DNA from: Streptomyces syringium
GTDB lineage: Bacteria; Actinomycetota; Actinomycetes; Streptomycetales; Streptomycetaceae
Direction of reading: 5' to 3'
DNA length: 64,000 bases
Assembly: GCF_017876625.1 (NCBI RefSeq)
Contig: NZ_JAGIOH010000001.1
Coordinates: 5,911,501-5,975,500 of the forward strand
The position numbers and the translations under genes are program-made. Below the pieces are notes generated by a model. It saw nothing but the letters and a program-made list of their open reading frames with translations, had not been told where the DNA came from and searched no databases. The number at the start of each line of letters is the position of its first letter. The stretch's first letter is position 1. This document shows, one piece after another, positions 23,123 to 31,897 of this stretch.

Positions 23123-24816
23123 GACAGGTCCTCCTGCGTGGCGCGGGCCGCCCAGGTCGCGAACCGCTCCCCGTCCTCGCGCTGCTCGGCGAACCGGGTG
23201 AGGACGCGCTCGACGTAGTCCGGGAGCTCGGCCGAAGTGACCTTCAGGCCGCGGACCTTGCGGCCGAAACCGGCCTCCAGACCCAGCGCGCCGCCCAGGT
23301 GCACCTGGAAGCCCTCGACCTGGTTGCCGGCGTCATCGACGACGAGCTGGCCCTTGAGACCGATGTCCGCGACCTGGATGCGGGCGCACGCGTTCGGGCA
23401 GCCGTTGATGTTGATGGTGACCGGCTGGTCGAAGTCCGGCATCCGGCGTTCCAGCTCGTCGATCAGACTCTGGCCTCGGCCCTTGGTCTCGACGATGGCG
23501 AGCTTGCAGAACTCGATGCCCGTGCAGGCCATCGTGCCGCGCCGGAAGGGCGACGGGCTGACCCGCAGATCCAGCGCCTCCAACCCGGCGACCAGGGACT
23601 CCACCTGCTCCTCGGGCACATCGAGCACCAGCATCTTCTGCTCGGCGGTGGTGCGCAGCCGGCCCGAGCCGTGGGCCTCCGCCAGCGCGGCGACCTTCAC
23701 CAGGAGCGTGCCGTCGACCCGGCCGACGCGCGGCGCGAAACCGACGTAGAACGCGCCGTCCTTCTGCCGGTGGACGCCGACGTGGTCGCGCCACTGCTCG
23801 ACGGGCGCTGCGGGCGCGGGGCCGTCGAGGAGCGGGCGCCGCAGGTACTCCTCCTCCAGGACCCGGCGGAACTTCTCCGCGCCCCAGTCGGCGAGGAGGA
23901 ACTTCAGCCGGGCGCGGTTGCGCAGCCGCCGGTACCCGTAGTCGCGGAAGATGCCGATCACACCGCCGTACACGTCGGGCACCTCGTCCAGCGGCACCCA
24001 GGCGCCGAGCCGGACCCCGATCCTCGGGTTGGTGGACAGCCCGCCGCCGACCCACAGATCGAAGCCGGGGCCGTGTTCGGGGTGGTCGACGCCGACGAAC
24101 GCGACGTCGTTGATCTCGTGCACCACGTCCAGCAACGGCGAACCGGACACCGCCGACTTGAACTTGCGCGGCAGGTTGGAGAAGTCCTTGTTGCCGATGA
24201 ACCGGCGGTGGATCTCGTCGATGGCGGGCGTGCCGTCAATGATCTCGTCCTCGGCGATGCCGGCGACGGGCGAGCCGAGGATCACACGGGGCGTGTCACC
24301 GCAGGCCTCGGTCGTCGACAGGCCCACGGCCTCCAGCCGCCGCCATATCTCGGGGACGTCCTCGATCCGGATCCAGTGGTACTGCACATTTTGTCGGTCG
24401 GTCAGGTCCGCGGTGCCCCGGGCGAACTCCTGGGAGACCTCACCGATGACACGCAGCTGCCCGGTGGTCAGCCGGCCGCCGTCGATGCGGACCCGCAGCA
24501 TGAAGTAGCGGTCGTCCAGCTCCTCCGGCGCCAGGATCGCGGTCTTGCCGCCGTCGATCCCGGGCTTGCGCTGGGTGTACAGACCCCACCAACGCATGCG
24601 GCCGCGCAGGTCGTTGGGGTCGATCGAGTCGAAACCGGCCTTGGAGTAGATCGTCTCAATGCGTGTCCGCACATTGAGACCGTCGTCGTCCTTCTTGAAC
24701 TGCTCGTTGCCGTTGAGCGGCGTGTGATGGCCGACGGCCCACTGGCCCTCGCCGCGATGGCGGCCGGCCTTGCGGCGGGTCGTGGCGTCGGCGGCGCTTT
24801 CCGAGGTGGCAGCCAT
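23119..24816 (-). CDS. sirA: ferredoxin-dependent sulfite (nitrite/sulfite) reductase
   Basis: ATG 24816 has AGAAGGAC upstream. 565 residues with two ferredoxin-like half-domains (LTTGQLRVIGEVSQEFA, LTDRQNVQYHWIRIEDVPEI) and siroheme/[4Fe-4S] ligands C431, C437 (ACTGIEFC), C473 and C477 (NGCPNAC). It reduces sulfite to sulfide with six electrons. The sulfur-cluster setting points to sulfite over nitrite. Siroheme supply comes from the chelatase at 15483. A 250-base leader with a small ORF precedes it. Confidence 0.95.
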   Translation of the reverse strand: MAATSESAADATTRRKAGRHRGEGQWAVGHHTPLNGNEQFKKDDDGLNVRTRIETIYSKAGFDSIDPNDLRGRMRWWGLYTQRKPGIDGGKTAILAPEELDDRYFMLRVRIDGGRLTTGQLRVIGEVSQEFARGTADLTDRQNVQYHWIRIEDVPEIWRRLEAVGLSTTEACGDTPRVILGSPVAGIAEDEIIDGTPAIDEIHRRFIGNKDFSNLPRKFKSAVSGSPLLDVVHEINDVAFVGVDHPEHGPGFDLWVGGGLSTNPRIGVRLGAWVPLDEVPDVYGGVIGIFRDYGYRRLRNRARLKFLLADWGAEKFRRVLEEEYLRRPLLDGPAPAAPVEQWRDHVGVHRQKDGAFYVGFAPRVGRVDGTLLVKVAALAEAHGSGRLRTTAEQKMLVLDVPEEQVESLVAGLEALDLRVSPSPFRRGTMACTGIEFCKLAIVETKGRGQSLIDELERRMPDFDQPVTININGCPNACARIQVADIGLKGQLVVDDAGNQVEGFQVHLGGALGLEAGFGRKVRGLKVTSAELPDYVERVLTRFAEQREDGERFATWAARATQEDLS

Positions 24817-25069
24817 GGCGATATGTCCTTCTGGGGGCGGCTCTGAGGAGGGCTGTTCACGCCGAGCCGCCGCCTGTGACCTGCGCATACGCCGATGGAC
24901 CCGGGCTGGCGCACAAACGGCGGTCACGGGTGGTGCGACGTGCGCGGCGAACGCGGGCACGGCGGTGCGAGGTGGGGCGGCTCGGGGTGGCTCGTCCGCG
25001 ACGATGGGGACGGCGGGGGCGGCGAAGGCGGCGGGAAAGCGCCGCGGAAGAACGGTGGTGCTGAGACTC

Positions 25070-25153
25070 TCAGCGCGCCGGACAGATGGCGCTGGACATG
25101 CGGCCCAGGTCGACGTGGCGTCGACTCACCAAGGCAACTCCAGCTCGAGACAT
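25070..25153 (-). CDS. leader peptide upstream of the sulfur operon
   Basis: 27 codons: MSRAGVALVSRRHVDLGRM then SSAICPAR and TGA. The RRHVDLGR core followed by a serine/cysteine-containing tail is the pattern of actinobacterial putative leader peptides placed ahead of sulfur genes. It is 254 bases upstream of sirA. No Shine-Dalgarno is visible, so it may be translated from a leaderless transcript. Cysteine-dependent stalling or attenuation is a plausible role. Confidence 0.68.
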   Translation of the reverse strand: MSRAGVALVSRRHVDLGRMSSAICPAR

Positions 25154-25194
25154 GACGGAAGCGTGGCACGGGGGTCTCCGGCCAGTAAAGCGTT

Positions 25195-25209
25195 GTCCGC
25201 GATGCGGAC
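25195..25209. promoter_or_regulatory. palindrome upstream of the sulfur operon
   Basis: GTCCGC-GAT-GCGGAC is a perfect 6-3-6 inverted repeat about 40 bases upstream of the leader peptide start, in the expected promoter position. It is a candidate operator for a sulfur regulator that is not encoded in this window. Confidence 0.4.
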
Positions 25210-25292
25210 TGTATCGTCTCGCATGTCGGTATTCGGCCTGTGCCGCCGCGCGGCGATGGGCGCCCCTGCGGGGGCGGGCGCCCTGCGGGCGC

Positions 25293-25314
25293 GTCCTCAA
25301 TCGCGATTGAGGAC
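25293..25314. terminator. 22-bp perfect palindrome after the GNAT gene
   Basis: The arms GTCCTCAATCG and CGATTGAGGAC abut with no spacer, preceded by GC-rich inverted repeats (CGCCCCTGCGGGGGCG, GCGCCCTGCGGGCGC). It lies 63 bases beyond the GNAT stop. CGATTGAGGAC recurs twice at 42.2 kb, so it is part of a dispersed intergenic repeat family. Confidence 0.6.
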
Positions 25315-25376
25315 ACCGCCGCGCAGCGGAGGTGCACCTGCCGCGGCCCGCAGTCGAAGAACCGGCCGGCCAGGCG

Positions 25377-25952
25377 TTACGCCCCCGGCCAGGGGCCCGG
25401 CGGCGTGACCGTCGGCTCGTCCTCCGTCTTGGTGGCGAAGACCCGGAAGCCGCGTCGCTCGTAGTTCGCGAGGGCGTGCGGGCCGTCCTTGTCGCAGGTG
25501 TGCAGCCACACCCGCTTCGTCGGTGTCAGCTCCGGCCACCGCTCGGCCAGGTCCCAGGCCCGCGCGGTGCCGAACGACAGCAGCCGCCCGCCGAGGCGGC
25601 GCCCCTGGAACGCCGGGAGCAGCCCGAAGTAGGCGATCTCGACGGTGCCCTCGTCCTGCGGCTCCAGCTCCATGTAACCCGCCGGGGTCCCCCGGTCGTA
25701 CGCCACCCAGGTCTCCACGCCCGGCCGTTCCAGATAGGCCTGCCACCGCTCGTACGGCCACGGCAGCCGGTCGGTCCAGCTGACGCTGCCGCCCACCGCC
25801 GTGTAGAGGAAACGGCTCAGCTCGGGCGAGGGCACCTCGGCCCGCTCGATCCGCAGACCGTCCGGCATGTCCGGCTCCGGCACCGGCGCGAGATCGGCCG
25901 GCGATGTCTGTTCCAGGGACCAGGTCGTCACAGAAATCGTGCTGTTACTCAT
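25377..25952 (-). CDS. GNAT family N-acetyltransferase
   Basis: 191 residues. The acetyl-CoA loop is GLLPAFQGRRLGGRLL (Q-x-x-R-x-x-G) at about 111-126, preceded by the beta strand GTVEIAYFG and followed by VWLHTCDKDGPHALANYERR and GFRVF, the usual motif A/B layout. Substrate unknown. It is convergent with nothing nearby and separated from the sulfur operon by a hairpin-rich spacer, so a sulfur role is not implied. Confidence 0.88.
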   Translation of the reverse strand: MSNSTISVTTWSLEQTSPADLAPVPEPDMPDGLRIERAEVPSPELSRFLYTAVGGSVSWTDRLPWPYERWQAYLERPGVETWVAYDRGTPAGYMELEPQDEGTVEIAYFGLLPAFQGRRLGGRLLSFGTARAWDLAERWPELTPTKRVWLHTCDKDGPHALANYERRGFRVFATKTEDEPTVTPPGPWPGA

Positions 25953-26012
25953 GCGGCCCAGCCAACCACGCGCTCGGGCGTGCCTCGCCGGAGCCCCGGG
26001 CGGGGGCGGCGG

Positions 26013-27308
26013 TCAGTGCGCCGGCAGGCCGTGGCGGGCGGCCAGCACGACCGGGGCCCGGGACGCCGGCAGCAGGTCCTCCGCGTGCAGCGGCGTCAGC
26101 AGCCGGACGTCGATGCCGTCCGTGAAGCGGTACGGGCGGTGGCTGAGCACCCCCGCCAGCGTGCGCCGCATCCGGGACATCTCCGCCCGTACCGTCACCG
26201 TGCGGGTGGCGTCGCCGAAAAGGTCCGCGGCCAGCTCCGCGGCCGTGCGCCCCGCCGGGTGGCGGGCCAGTACGTACAACAGCTCGGCGTGGCGCGGGCT
26301 CAGCTCCTGCGACCACTGCCCCGACTCGCCGGAGACCGTCACCGTCCAGCTCCGGGGCCGGCGCAGATCCAGCACCACCCGGCTCGGCGTGCCGTCCCGG
26401 CCCGCCCCCGCGTCGGGCTCCTCGACGCGCACCAGCCAGCCGTCCGGCAGGGGCTCGAGCCGGCACAGTCCGAGGGTCGGCAGCCACGCCCGCCCCGGCG
26501 TCACCGACTTGGGCAGCACCACCCGCCCCACCGGGCCCATGCCCGTCACCGCCGCCGTCCAGCCGTCCCGGTCGACCGCCAGCGCCCGGCCGCCGATCCG
26601 GGCCAGCATGGGCGTGGCGACCGAACGCAGCCGGTCGACGGACTCCCAGTGCCGGGCGCGCAGCTCCGCCTCGGCCACCTTGGCCACGGCGGTGACGAGG
26701 GCCAGCGAGGCCGGGTTGAACGCCCCCGCGGGCCCGCTGACGTTCAGCACGCCCACCAGCCGCCCGTCCCGGGGGTCGTGCAGCGGGGCCGCCGCGCAGG
26801 TCCAGGCGTGATGGGTCCGGACGAAGTGCTCGGCGGAGTGCACCTGCACCGGGCGGCGCTCCACCAGCGAGGTGCCGAGGCCGTTCGTGCCGACCAGGTC
26901 CTCCGTCCAGCAGGCGCCCACGTCGAAGCCCAGCCGGGTGGCGTTCCTGATCACCCCCGGGCTGCCCTCCCGCCACAGCACCCGGCCGTCGGCGTCCGCG
27001 ACGGCCATCAGATGCTGCACGGTGTCGGCCACCTCGCCCAGCCCCTCGCGCAGCTGCGGCAGCAGCCCGCCCAGCGGAGAGCTGTGCCGCCGGTGCTCCA
27101 CCTCCTCGGCCGACAGGGCCGGTGCGGCCCGGCCCACGTCCGGGTCGATGCCGTGGCGCCGCACGCGATGCCAGGACTGCCCGATCACCTGGCGCGGCAG
27201 CACGGCTCCGGCCCGCCGGGCGGGCTCCGTACCGGCGGGCGACGGATCAGCGAGCCACGCCTCCCGGACGGCGGGCAGCAGGCCCGCCTCGAATGGTCTG
27301 CGGTTCAC
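26013..27308 (-). CDS. GAF domain-containing transcriptional regulator
   Basis: GTG 27308 gives 431 residues. The first 90 residues are the lead segment seen in AcoR-like sensors (RQVIGQSWHRVRRHGIDPD). A GAF domain follows at about 95-250 (NATRLGFDVGACWTEDLVG, TNGLGTSLVERRPVQVH, TCAAAPLHDPRDGRLVGVL), and a C-terminal winged helix at about 340-400 (LSPRHAELLYVLARHPAGR, TAAELAADLFGD, VRAEMSRMRRTL). It lacks the sigma-54 AAA+ module, as is usual in actinobacteria. An inverted repeat at 27358-27373 lies just upstream. The effector is unknown. Confidence 0.85.
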   Translation of the reverse strand: MNRRPFEAGLLPAVREAWLADPSPAGTEPARRAGAVLPRQVIGQSWHRVRRHGIDPDVGRAAPALSAEEVEHRRHSSPLGGLLPQLREGLGEVADTVQHLMAVADADGRVLWREGSPGVIRNATRLGFDVGACWTEDLVGTNGLGTSLVERRPVQVHSAEHFVRTHHAWTCAAAPLHDPRDGRLVGVLNVSGPAGAFNPASLALVTAVAKVAEAELRARHWESVDRLRSVATPMLARIGGRALAVDRDGWTAAVTGMGPVGRVVLPKSVTPGRAWLPTLGLCRLEPLPDGWLVRVEEPDAGAGRDGTPSRVVLDLRRPRSWTVTVSGESGQWSQELSPRHAELLYVLARHPAGRTAAELAADLFGDATRTVTVRAEMSRMRRTLAGVLSHRPYRFTDGIDVRLLTPLHAEDLLPASRAPVVLAARHGLPAH

Positions 27309-27357
27309 GCTGCAATGGTGCCGCCGCGAGGCGCGTCGCGTCGGGGCATCGGCAAGA

Positions 27358-27373
27358 TTGCAACGCAGTGCAA
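27358..27373. promoter_or_regulatory. TTGCA-N6-TGCAA inverted repeat
   Basis: Perfect 5-bp arms around six bases, 50 bases upstream of the GAF regulator start, with a further GTTGC nearby. A plausible autoregulatory site or promoter element. Confidence 0.35.
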
Positions 27374-27578
27374 CCGTTGCGGGTGGCATCGGTGCGGGCG
27401 CAAGGTGACAGGGAGCGGTCGGAGGGTGGTGCCGAGTCGGCGCAGCATCACCCTCCGCCTCGACTCCCGCCGCCGTCGCGGCCGTCGGCCGCCCCGCTCC
27501 GCCCCACCCCGGTTCCTCTGCCCCCACCCATCCGCCCACCGTGCAGGCCAAGGGCCATTCGGCGGATACGGTAAGGGC

Positions 27579-28769
27579 GTGCAGGCAGCAAATGAACCAC
27601 CGGGGCGGTCGGTCGGCCGACTCCACAGGGCTCGCGTCCTGTACCGAAATGTCTCCAAACGCAGGATGGCGTGGCTCCTCCTGAAGGACACGGTCAACTC
27701 CTGCGTGGAGTACCGCGTCACCGGGCTCGCCGCCGAGGCCGCCTTCTTCACGCTGCTCTCGCTGCCGCCCCTGCTCCTCGGTCTCCTCGGCCTGCTCGGC
27801 TACCTGGACGCCTGGACCGGCACCAAGACCATCGAGAGCATCCAGAACAACATCCTCAACGCCTCCGCGACCGTCCTGTCGGACAAGGGCGTCAACGAGA
27901 TCGCGCGACCGCTCCTCCAGGACGTCACCCAACGCGGCCGCCCGGACATCATCTCGGTCGGCTTCGCCATCGCCCTGTGGTCCGGCTCGCGCGCCGTGAA
28001 CGTCTTCGTGGACACCATCACGATCATGTACGGGCTGGAGGGCAAACGCGGCATCGTCAAGACCCGGCTGCTGGCCTTCCTCCTCTATATCGTCGCCCTC
28101 CTCATCGGGGCGGTGGTGCTCCCGCTGATGGTCGCCGGGCCGGACGCCGTGCTGGACATCGTGCCCTGGAGCGCGGACCTCGTCCGGGCGCTGTACTGGC
28201 CCGTCGTGACGCTGCTCTCCGTCGTCTTCCTGACGACGCTGTACCACGTGTCCGTGCCCGTCCGTTCGCCCTGGCAGGAGGACATCCCCGGGGCGCTCGT
28301 CGCCCTCGGCATGTGGGTGCTCGGCAGCTTCCTGCTGCGCATCTACCTCACTCACACCGTCGAGGGCCCCACGATCTACGGCTCGCTGGCCGCGCCCGTC
28401 GCCGTGCTGCTGTGGATCGGCGTCTCGGCCTTCGCGGTCCTCGTGGGCGCCGCGGTGAACGCCGCGATAGACCGGGTGTGGCCGTCCGTCGCCACCGCCG
28501 CGGCGCGCGCCGAGGTGGACCGGGTACGCGAGGCCGCGGCGGCGCGGGCGGCGGCCGAACGTGCCGCCCGGGTGTACCCGCCCGACGACGTCGACGAGGA
28601 GGACGGCGTCATCGGCGAGGACCGGGAGCCGCCGTCGGAGTTCCCCGAGCGCTGGGCGCAGTTCCTGCCCCCCGAGGACGTCCGGGCCCGGCTGCACCAC
28701 CTCAAGCCCGAACACCAGCCGAAGCACGCGAAGCACGGGCGGCACGCGAAACCGGACGGGCGCGACTAG
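27579..28769 (+). CDS. YihY/BrkB family inner-membrane protein
   Basis: GTG 27579 gives 396 residues. About six membrane helices lie between residues 45 and 310 (LPPLLLGLLGLLGYL, LLAFLLYIVALLIGAVVLPL, VVTLLSVVFLTTLYHVS). Family features are VEYRVTGLAAEAAFFTLLSL and YGSLAAPVAVLLWIGVSAFAVL. The C-terminal 90 residues are a charged cytoplasmic tail with His/Lys runs (KHAKHGRHAKPDGRD). Once called ribonuclease BN, the family now has no assigned enzymatic role. It is followed by the rsgA transcript region. Confidence 0.9.
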   Translation: MQAANEPPGRSVGRLHRARVLYRNVSKRRMAWLLLKDTVNSCVEYRVTGLAAEAAFFTLLSLPPLLLGLLGLLGYLDAWTGTKTIESIQNNILNASATVLSDKGVNEIARPLLQDVTQRGRPDIISVGFAIALWSGSRAVNVFVDTITIMYGLEGKRGIVKTRLLAFLLYIVALLIGAVVLPLMVAGPDAVLDIVPWSADLVRALYWPVVTLLSVVFLTTLYHVSVPVRSPWQEDIPGALVALGMWVLGSFLLRIYLTHTVEGPTIYGSLAAPVAVLLWIGVSAFAVLVGAAVNAAIDRVWPSVATAAARAEVDRVREAAAARAAAERAARVYPPDDVDEEDGVIGEDREPPSEFPERWAQFLPPEDVRARLHHLKPEHQPKHAKHGRHAKPDGRD

Positions 28770-28867
28770 AAAAATCATTGGCGCGGCGGACGGGTGGGGG
28801 CCTACGCTCCCCACACACCGCGCGAACCACGCGGCGAGACACAGGAAACCAGGAGGTGAGGACCGTG

Positions 28868-29005
28868 ATGACTGTCATTGCGACGGGCGTTGCCCGCTCT
28901 CAGAAGTCGGTTCATCCCTCCTCTTTCCTGAAGGATCACTTCCTTGTTCGAGCTCGCTGCGTCACACCCACTCACCGGCTACGGCTGGGACGAAGGGTTC
29001 GCTGA
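28868..29005 (+). CDS. upstream ORF overlapping the rsgA start
   Basis: A frame of 45 codons preceded by an AGGAGGTGAGG site, far stronger than that of rsgA itself. It begins MTVIATGVARSQKSV and ends RLRLGRRVR at 29005, 60 bases inside rsgA in another frame. A GTG one codon earlier is an alternative start. It may couple translation into rsgA or act as a leader; product function is doubtful. Confidence 0.4.
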   Translation: MTVIATGVARSQKSVHPSSFLKDHFLVRARCVTPTHRLRLGRRVR

Positions 29006-30044
29006 CAGCTTCACCCCGTACGCCGCGGAGGGCCTCACACCCGGGCGGATCATCCGCGTCGACCGCGGCCGCTGCGACCTCGTCGTCCCCGACGGCGAGG
29101 GCGTACGGACGGTCCACGCCGACACGGCCCTCGTCACCACGGGCGACCCGCTGCGCATCATGTGCACCGGCGACTGGGCGGCCGTCGACCTCGCCCAGGG
29201 GTTCGTCCGCGCCCTGCTGCCGCGCCGCACGGCCTTCGTGCGCTCCACTTCCTCGCAGCGGTCCGAGGGCCAGATCCTCGCGGCCAACGTCGACCACGCC
29301 GTGATCGCGGTCTCCCTCGCCGTCGAGCTGGACCTCGGCCGGATCGAGCGGTTCCTGGCCCTGGCCTGGGAGAGCGGCGCCGCGCCCGTCGTCGTCCTCA
29401 CCAAGGCCGACCTGGTCACGGAGACGGCCGGGCCGGAGGTGCTCGGCCACCTCGTCGCCGACACGGAGGCGTCGGCGCCGGGCGTGCCGGTCCTGGCGGT
29501 CAGCGCGACCACCGGCGAGGGCGTCGACATCCTCGCCGCCACGCTGTCCGGGGGGACATCGGTACTCCTCGGCCAGTCCGGCGCCGGCAAGTCCACCCTC
29601 GCCAACGCGCTCCTCGGCGAGGACGTCCAGACCGTCCAGGCCGCCCGCGACCGGGACGGCAAGGGCCGCCACACGACGACGACCCGCAATCTGCTGGCGC
29701 TGCCCGGCGGCGGCGTCCTGATCGACACCCCGGGGCTGCGGGGCGTCGGCCTCTGGGACGCCGAGAGCGGCGTCGCGCAGACGTTCTCCGAGATCGAGTC
29801 CCTGGCGGCACGCTGCCGCTTCCACGACTGCGGCCACGAGGCGGAGCCGGGCTGCGCGGTCCTGGAAGCCGTCGAGACGGGAGAGCTGCGCCGGCGCAGG
29901 CTGGACAGCTACCGCAAGCTCCTGCGCGAGAACCAGCGCATAGCGGCCCGCACGGACGCCCGCCTGCGCGCGGAGATCCGCCGCGACTGGAAGAAGAAGC
30001 AGGCGCTGGGACGCGAAATGGTGGCCCGCAAACGGGGGCGCTAG
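28944..30044 (+). CDS. rsgA: ribosome small subunit-dependent GTPase A
   Basis: 366 residues starting at TTG 28944, with GAAGGA 9-14 bases upstream. An N-terminal OB fold is followed by a circularly permuted GTPase: G4 LTKADLV comes first, then G1 GQSGAGKST and G3 DTPGLRG. The C-terminal zinc knuckle is CRFHDCGHEAEPGC. RsgA checks late maturation of the 30S subunit. The permuted order and zinc ligands make the call secure. Confidence 0.95.
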   Translation: MFELAASHPLTGYGWDEGFADSFTPYAAEGLTPGRIIRVDRGRCDLVVPDGEGVRTVHADTALVTTGDPLRIMCTGDWAAVDLAQGFVRALLPRRTAFVRSTSSQRSEGQILAANVDHAVIAVSLAVELDLGRIERFLALAWESGAAPVVVLTKADLVTETAGPEVLGHLVADTEASAPGVPVLAVSATTGEGVDILAATLSGGTSVLLGQSGAGKSTLANALLGEDVQTVQAARDRDGKGRHTTTTRNLLALPGGGVLIDTPGLRGVGLWDAESGVAQTFSEIESLAARCRFHDCGHEAEPGCAVLEAVETGELRRRRLDSYRKLLRENQRIAARTDARLRAEIRRDWKKKQALGREMVARKRGR

Positions 30045-30118
30045 CCGCTGGGCGAAGCGGGCCCCGGCGCCCGGCGCCGACGGGTGCGTCCCCCGAAGGG
30101 GGCACGCCCCCGAGGCGC

Positions 30119-30336
30119 CGGGCCTGCGGCCGGTCCGGGCCTGCGGCCGGTCCGGGCCTGCGGCCGGTCCGGGCCTGCGGCCGGTCCGGGCCTGCGGCCG
30201 GTCCGGGCCTGCGGCCGGTCCGGGCCTGCGGCCGGTCCGGGCCTGCGGCCGGTCCGGGCCTGCGGCCGGTCCGGGCCTGCGGCCGGTCGGGGCCTGCGGC
30301 CGGTCGGGGCCTGCGGCCGGTCGGGGCCGCTTGCGG
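30119..30336. repeat. 17-bp tandem repeat (about 12 copies)
   Basis: Unit GGCCTGCGGCCGGTCCG repeats without gaps between rsgA and the ada-alkA gene. The first nine copies carry GGTCC and the last three GGTCG. The core GGCC-TGC-GGCC is itself an inverted repeat, so each unit can fold. Because 17 is not a multiple of three, all frames stay open and give spurious PAAGPDRPQ-type proteins. The array fills most of the 375-base gap. Confidence 0.95.
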
Positions 30337-30419
30337 GCGGGGTCCTCGCCCGGAGGGCCATCGTCGCGTCCGATTTCCGCCAGTCCCGCCGCCTCGCATG
30401 GCGCAGACTGGAAGGCGTG

Positions 30420-31895
30420 ATGGACGAAGAGACCAGGTACGAGGCAGTGAGCAGCCGTGATGCCCGCTTCGACGGAGTGTTCTTCTTCGCCGTCGTGACC
30501 ACCGGCATCTACTGCCGCCCGAGCTGCCCGGCGGTGACCCCGAAGCGGGCGAACGTGCGCTTCCACCCGTCGGCGGCCGCCGCGCAGCGGGCCGGGTTCC
30601 GGGCCTGCCGGCGTTGTCGGCCGGACGCCGCGCCCGGGTCGGCCGAGTGGAACGTACGGGCCGACCTGGTCGGGCGCGCGATGCGGCTGATCGGCGACGG
30701 TGTCGTCGACCGCGAAGGGGTCGCCGGGCTCGCCGATCGGCTCGGGTACAGCTCCCGGCAGGTACACCGCCAGCTCACCGAGGAGCTGGGCGCCGGCCCC
30801 GTCGCCCTCGCACGGGCCCAGCGGGCCCACACTGCCCGGGTCCTGCTCCAGACCACCGACCTGCCGGTCACCGAACTCGCGTTCGCATCAGGCTTCACCA
30901 GCGTGCGGCAGTTCAACGACACCATGCGCGAGACCTACGCCCGTACACCGAGCGCGCTGCGCGCCCAGGCGCCCGGCACGCGCGGCCGCGCCGCCGCCGG
31001 CATCCCGCTGCGGCTCGCGCACCGGGGCCCGTACGCCGCCCGGGAGATCTTCGACTTCCTCCAGCGGCGCGCCGTCCCCGGCATCGAGGAGACCCTCGGC
31101 GCGCCCGGCGCCCGCACCTACCGCCGCACCCTGCGCCTGCCGTACGGCACCGCCGTCGCCGAGGTCCGCGAACCCCGCCCCGCCGGGCAGCCGCGCCGCG
31201 GCCACTGGCTCGACTGCCGCCTCCACCTCACCGACCCCCGCGACCTGTCCACCGCCGTGCAGCGCGTCCGGCGGCTCTTCGACCTCGACGCCGACCCGTA
31301 CGCCGTCGACGAGCGGCTCGGCGCCGACCCCCACCTCGCCCCCCTCGTCGCCGCCCGCCCCGGGCTGCGGTCGCCCGGGGCGGCGGACGGGGAGGAGCTG
31401 GCGGTACGGGCCGTCCTGGGCCAGCAGGTCACCGTGGCCGCCGCCGCACGGCTCGCGGGCACCCTGGTCGCCGCCTACGGCAAACCGCTCGCCGTGCCGG
31501 ACGGCGGGCTCACCCACGTCTTCCCCGAGCCCGCCACCCTCGCCGACGCCACCCTCGAGGAGCTCGGCATGCCGGACTCCCGGCGACGCGCCCTGCGCAC
31601 CGTCGCCACCGCCCTCGCGGACGGCCGCGTCCGGCTCGACCCCGGCGTCGACCGGGACGCCACCGAGCGCGCCCTGCTCGACCTGCCCGGCATCGGCCCC
31701 TGGACCGCCGGCTACATCCGCATGCGGGCCCTCGGCGACCCCGATGTCTTCCTGCCGGGTGACTCCGGCGCCCGGCACGGACTCGCCGCCCTCGGCGCAC
31801 CCGCCGACGCCTGCGACGCCTGGCGCCCCTGGCGCTCCTACGCCCTGCACCACCTGTGGAACCACACGCCGCCCCGCGAACCGAAGGACGCCTGA
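30420..31895 (+). CDS. Ada-AlkA fusion: methylation sensor and DNA-3-methyladenine glycosylase
   Basis: ATG 30420 gives 491 residues. The Ada N-terminal zinc domain has C32, C36, C63 and C66 (YCRPSC, RACRRC), where one cysteine accepts methyl from phosphotriesters. An AraC-type HTH follows at about 90-185 (LADRLGYSSRQVHRQL, TDLPVTELAFASGFTSVRQF). The C-terminal AlkA part ends with the helix-hairpin-helix LPGIGPWTAGYIRMRALG and its catalytic aspartate (DVFLPGD). It senses and repairs alkylation damage and is followed three bases later by ogt. Confidence 0.93.
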   Translation: MDEETRYEAVSSRDARFDGVFFFAVVTTGIYCRPSCPAVTPKRANVRFHPSAAAAQRAGFRACRRCRPDAAPGSAEWNVRADLVGRAMRLIGDGVVDREGVAGLADRLGYSSRQVHRQLTEELGAGPVALARAQRAHTARVLLQTTDLPVTELAFASGFTSVRQFNDTMRETYARTPSALRAQAPGTRGRAAAGIPLRLAHRGPYAAREIFDFLQRRAVPGIEETLGAPGARTYRRTLRLPYGTAVAEVREPRPAGQPRRGHWLDCRLHLTDPRDLSTAVQRVRRLFDLDADPYAVDERLGADPHLAPLVAARPGLRSPGAADGEELAVRAVLGQQVTVAAAARLAGTLVAAYGKPLAVPDGGLTHVFPEPATLADATLEELGMPDSRRRALRTVATALADGRVRLDPGVDRDATERALLDLPGIGPWTAGYIRMRALGDPDVFLPGDSGARHGLAALGAPADACDAWRPWRSYALHHLWNHTPPREPKDA

Positions 31896-31897
31896 CG

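Noticed and set aside
26013..28814. A 933-codon minus-strand frame covering both the GAF regulator and the antisense of the YihY gene
   Set aside because: Only the part up to 27308 has family similarity. The rest mirrors the plus-strand membrane protein and stays open because of high GC.
30119..30336. CRISPR array
   Set aside because: Units are 17 bp and adjoin without unique spacers; no cas genes nearby.
30041..30830. Proteins with PAAGPDRPQ-type repeats read from both strands
   Set aside because: They are translations of the 17-bp tandem array, which keeps all frames open; no start sites or family support.
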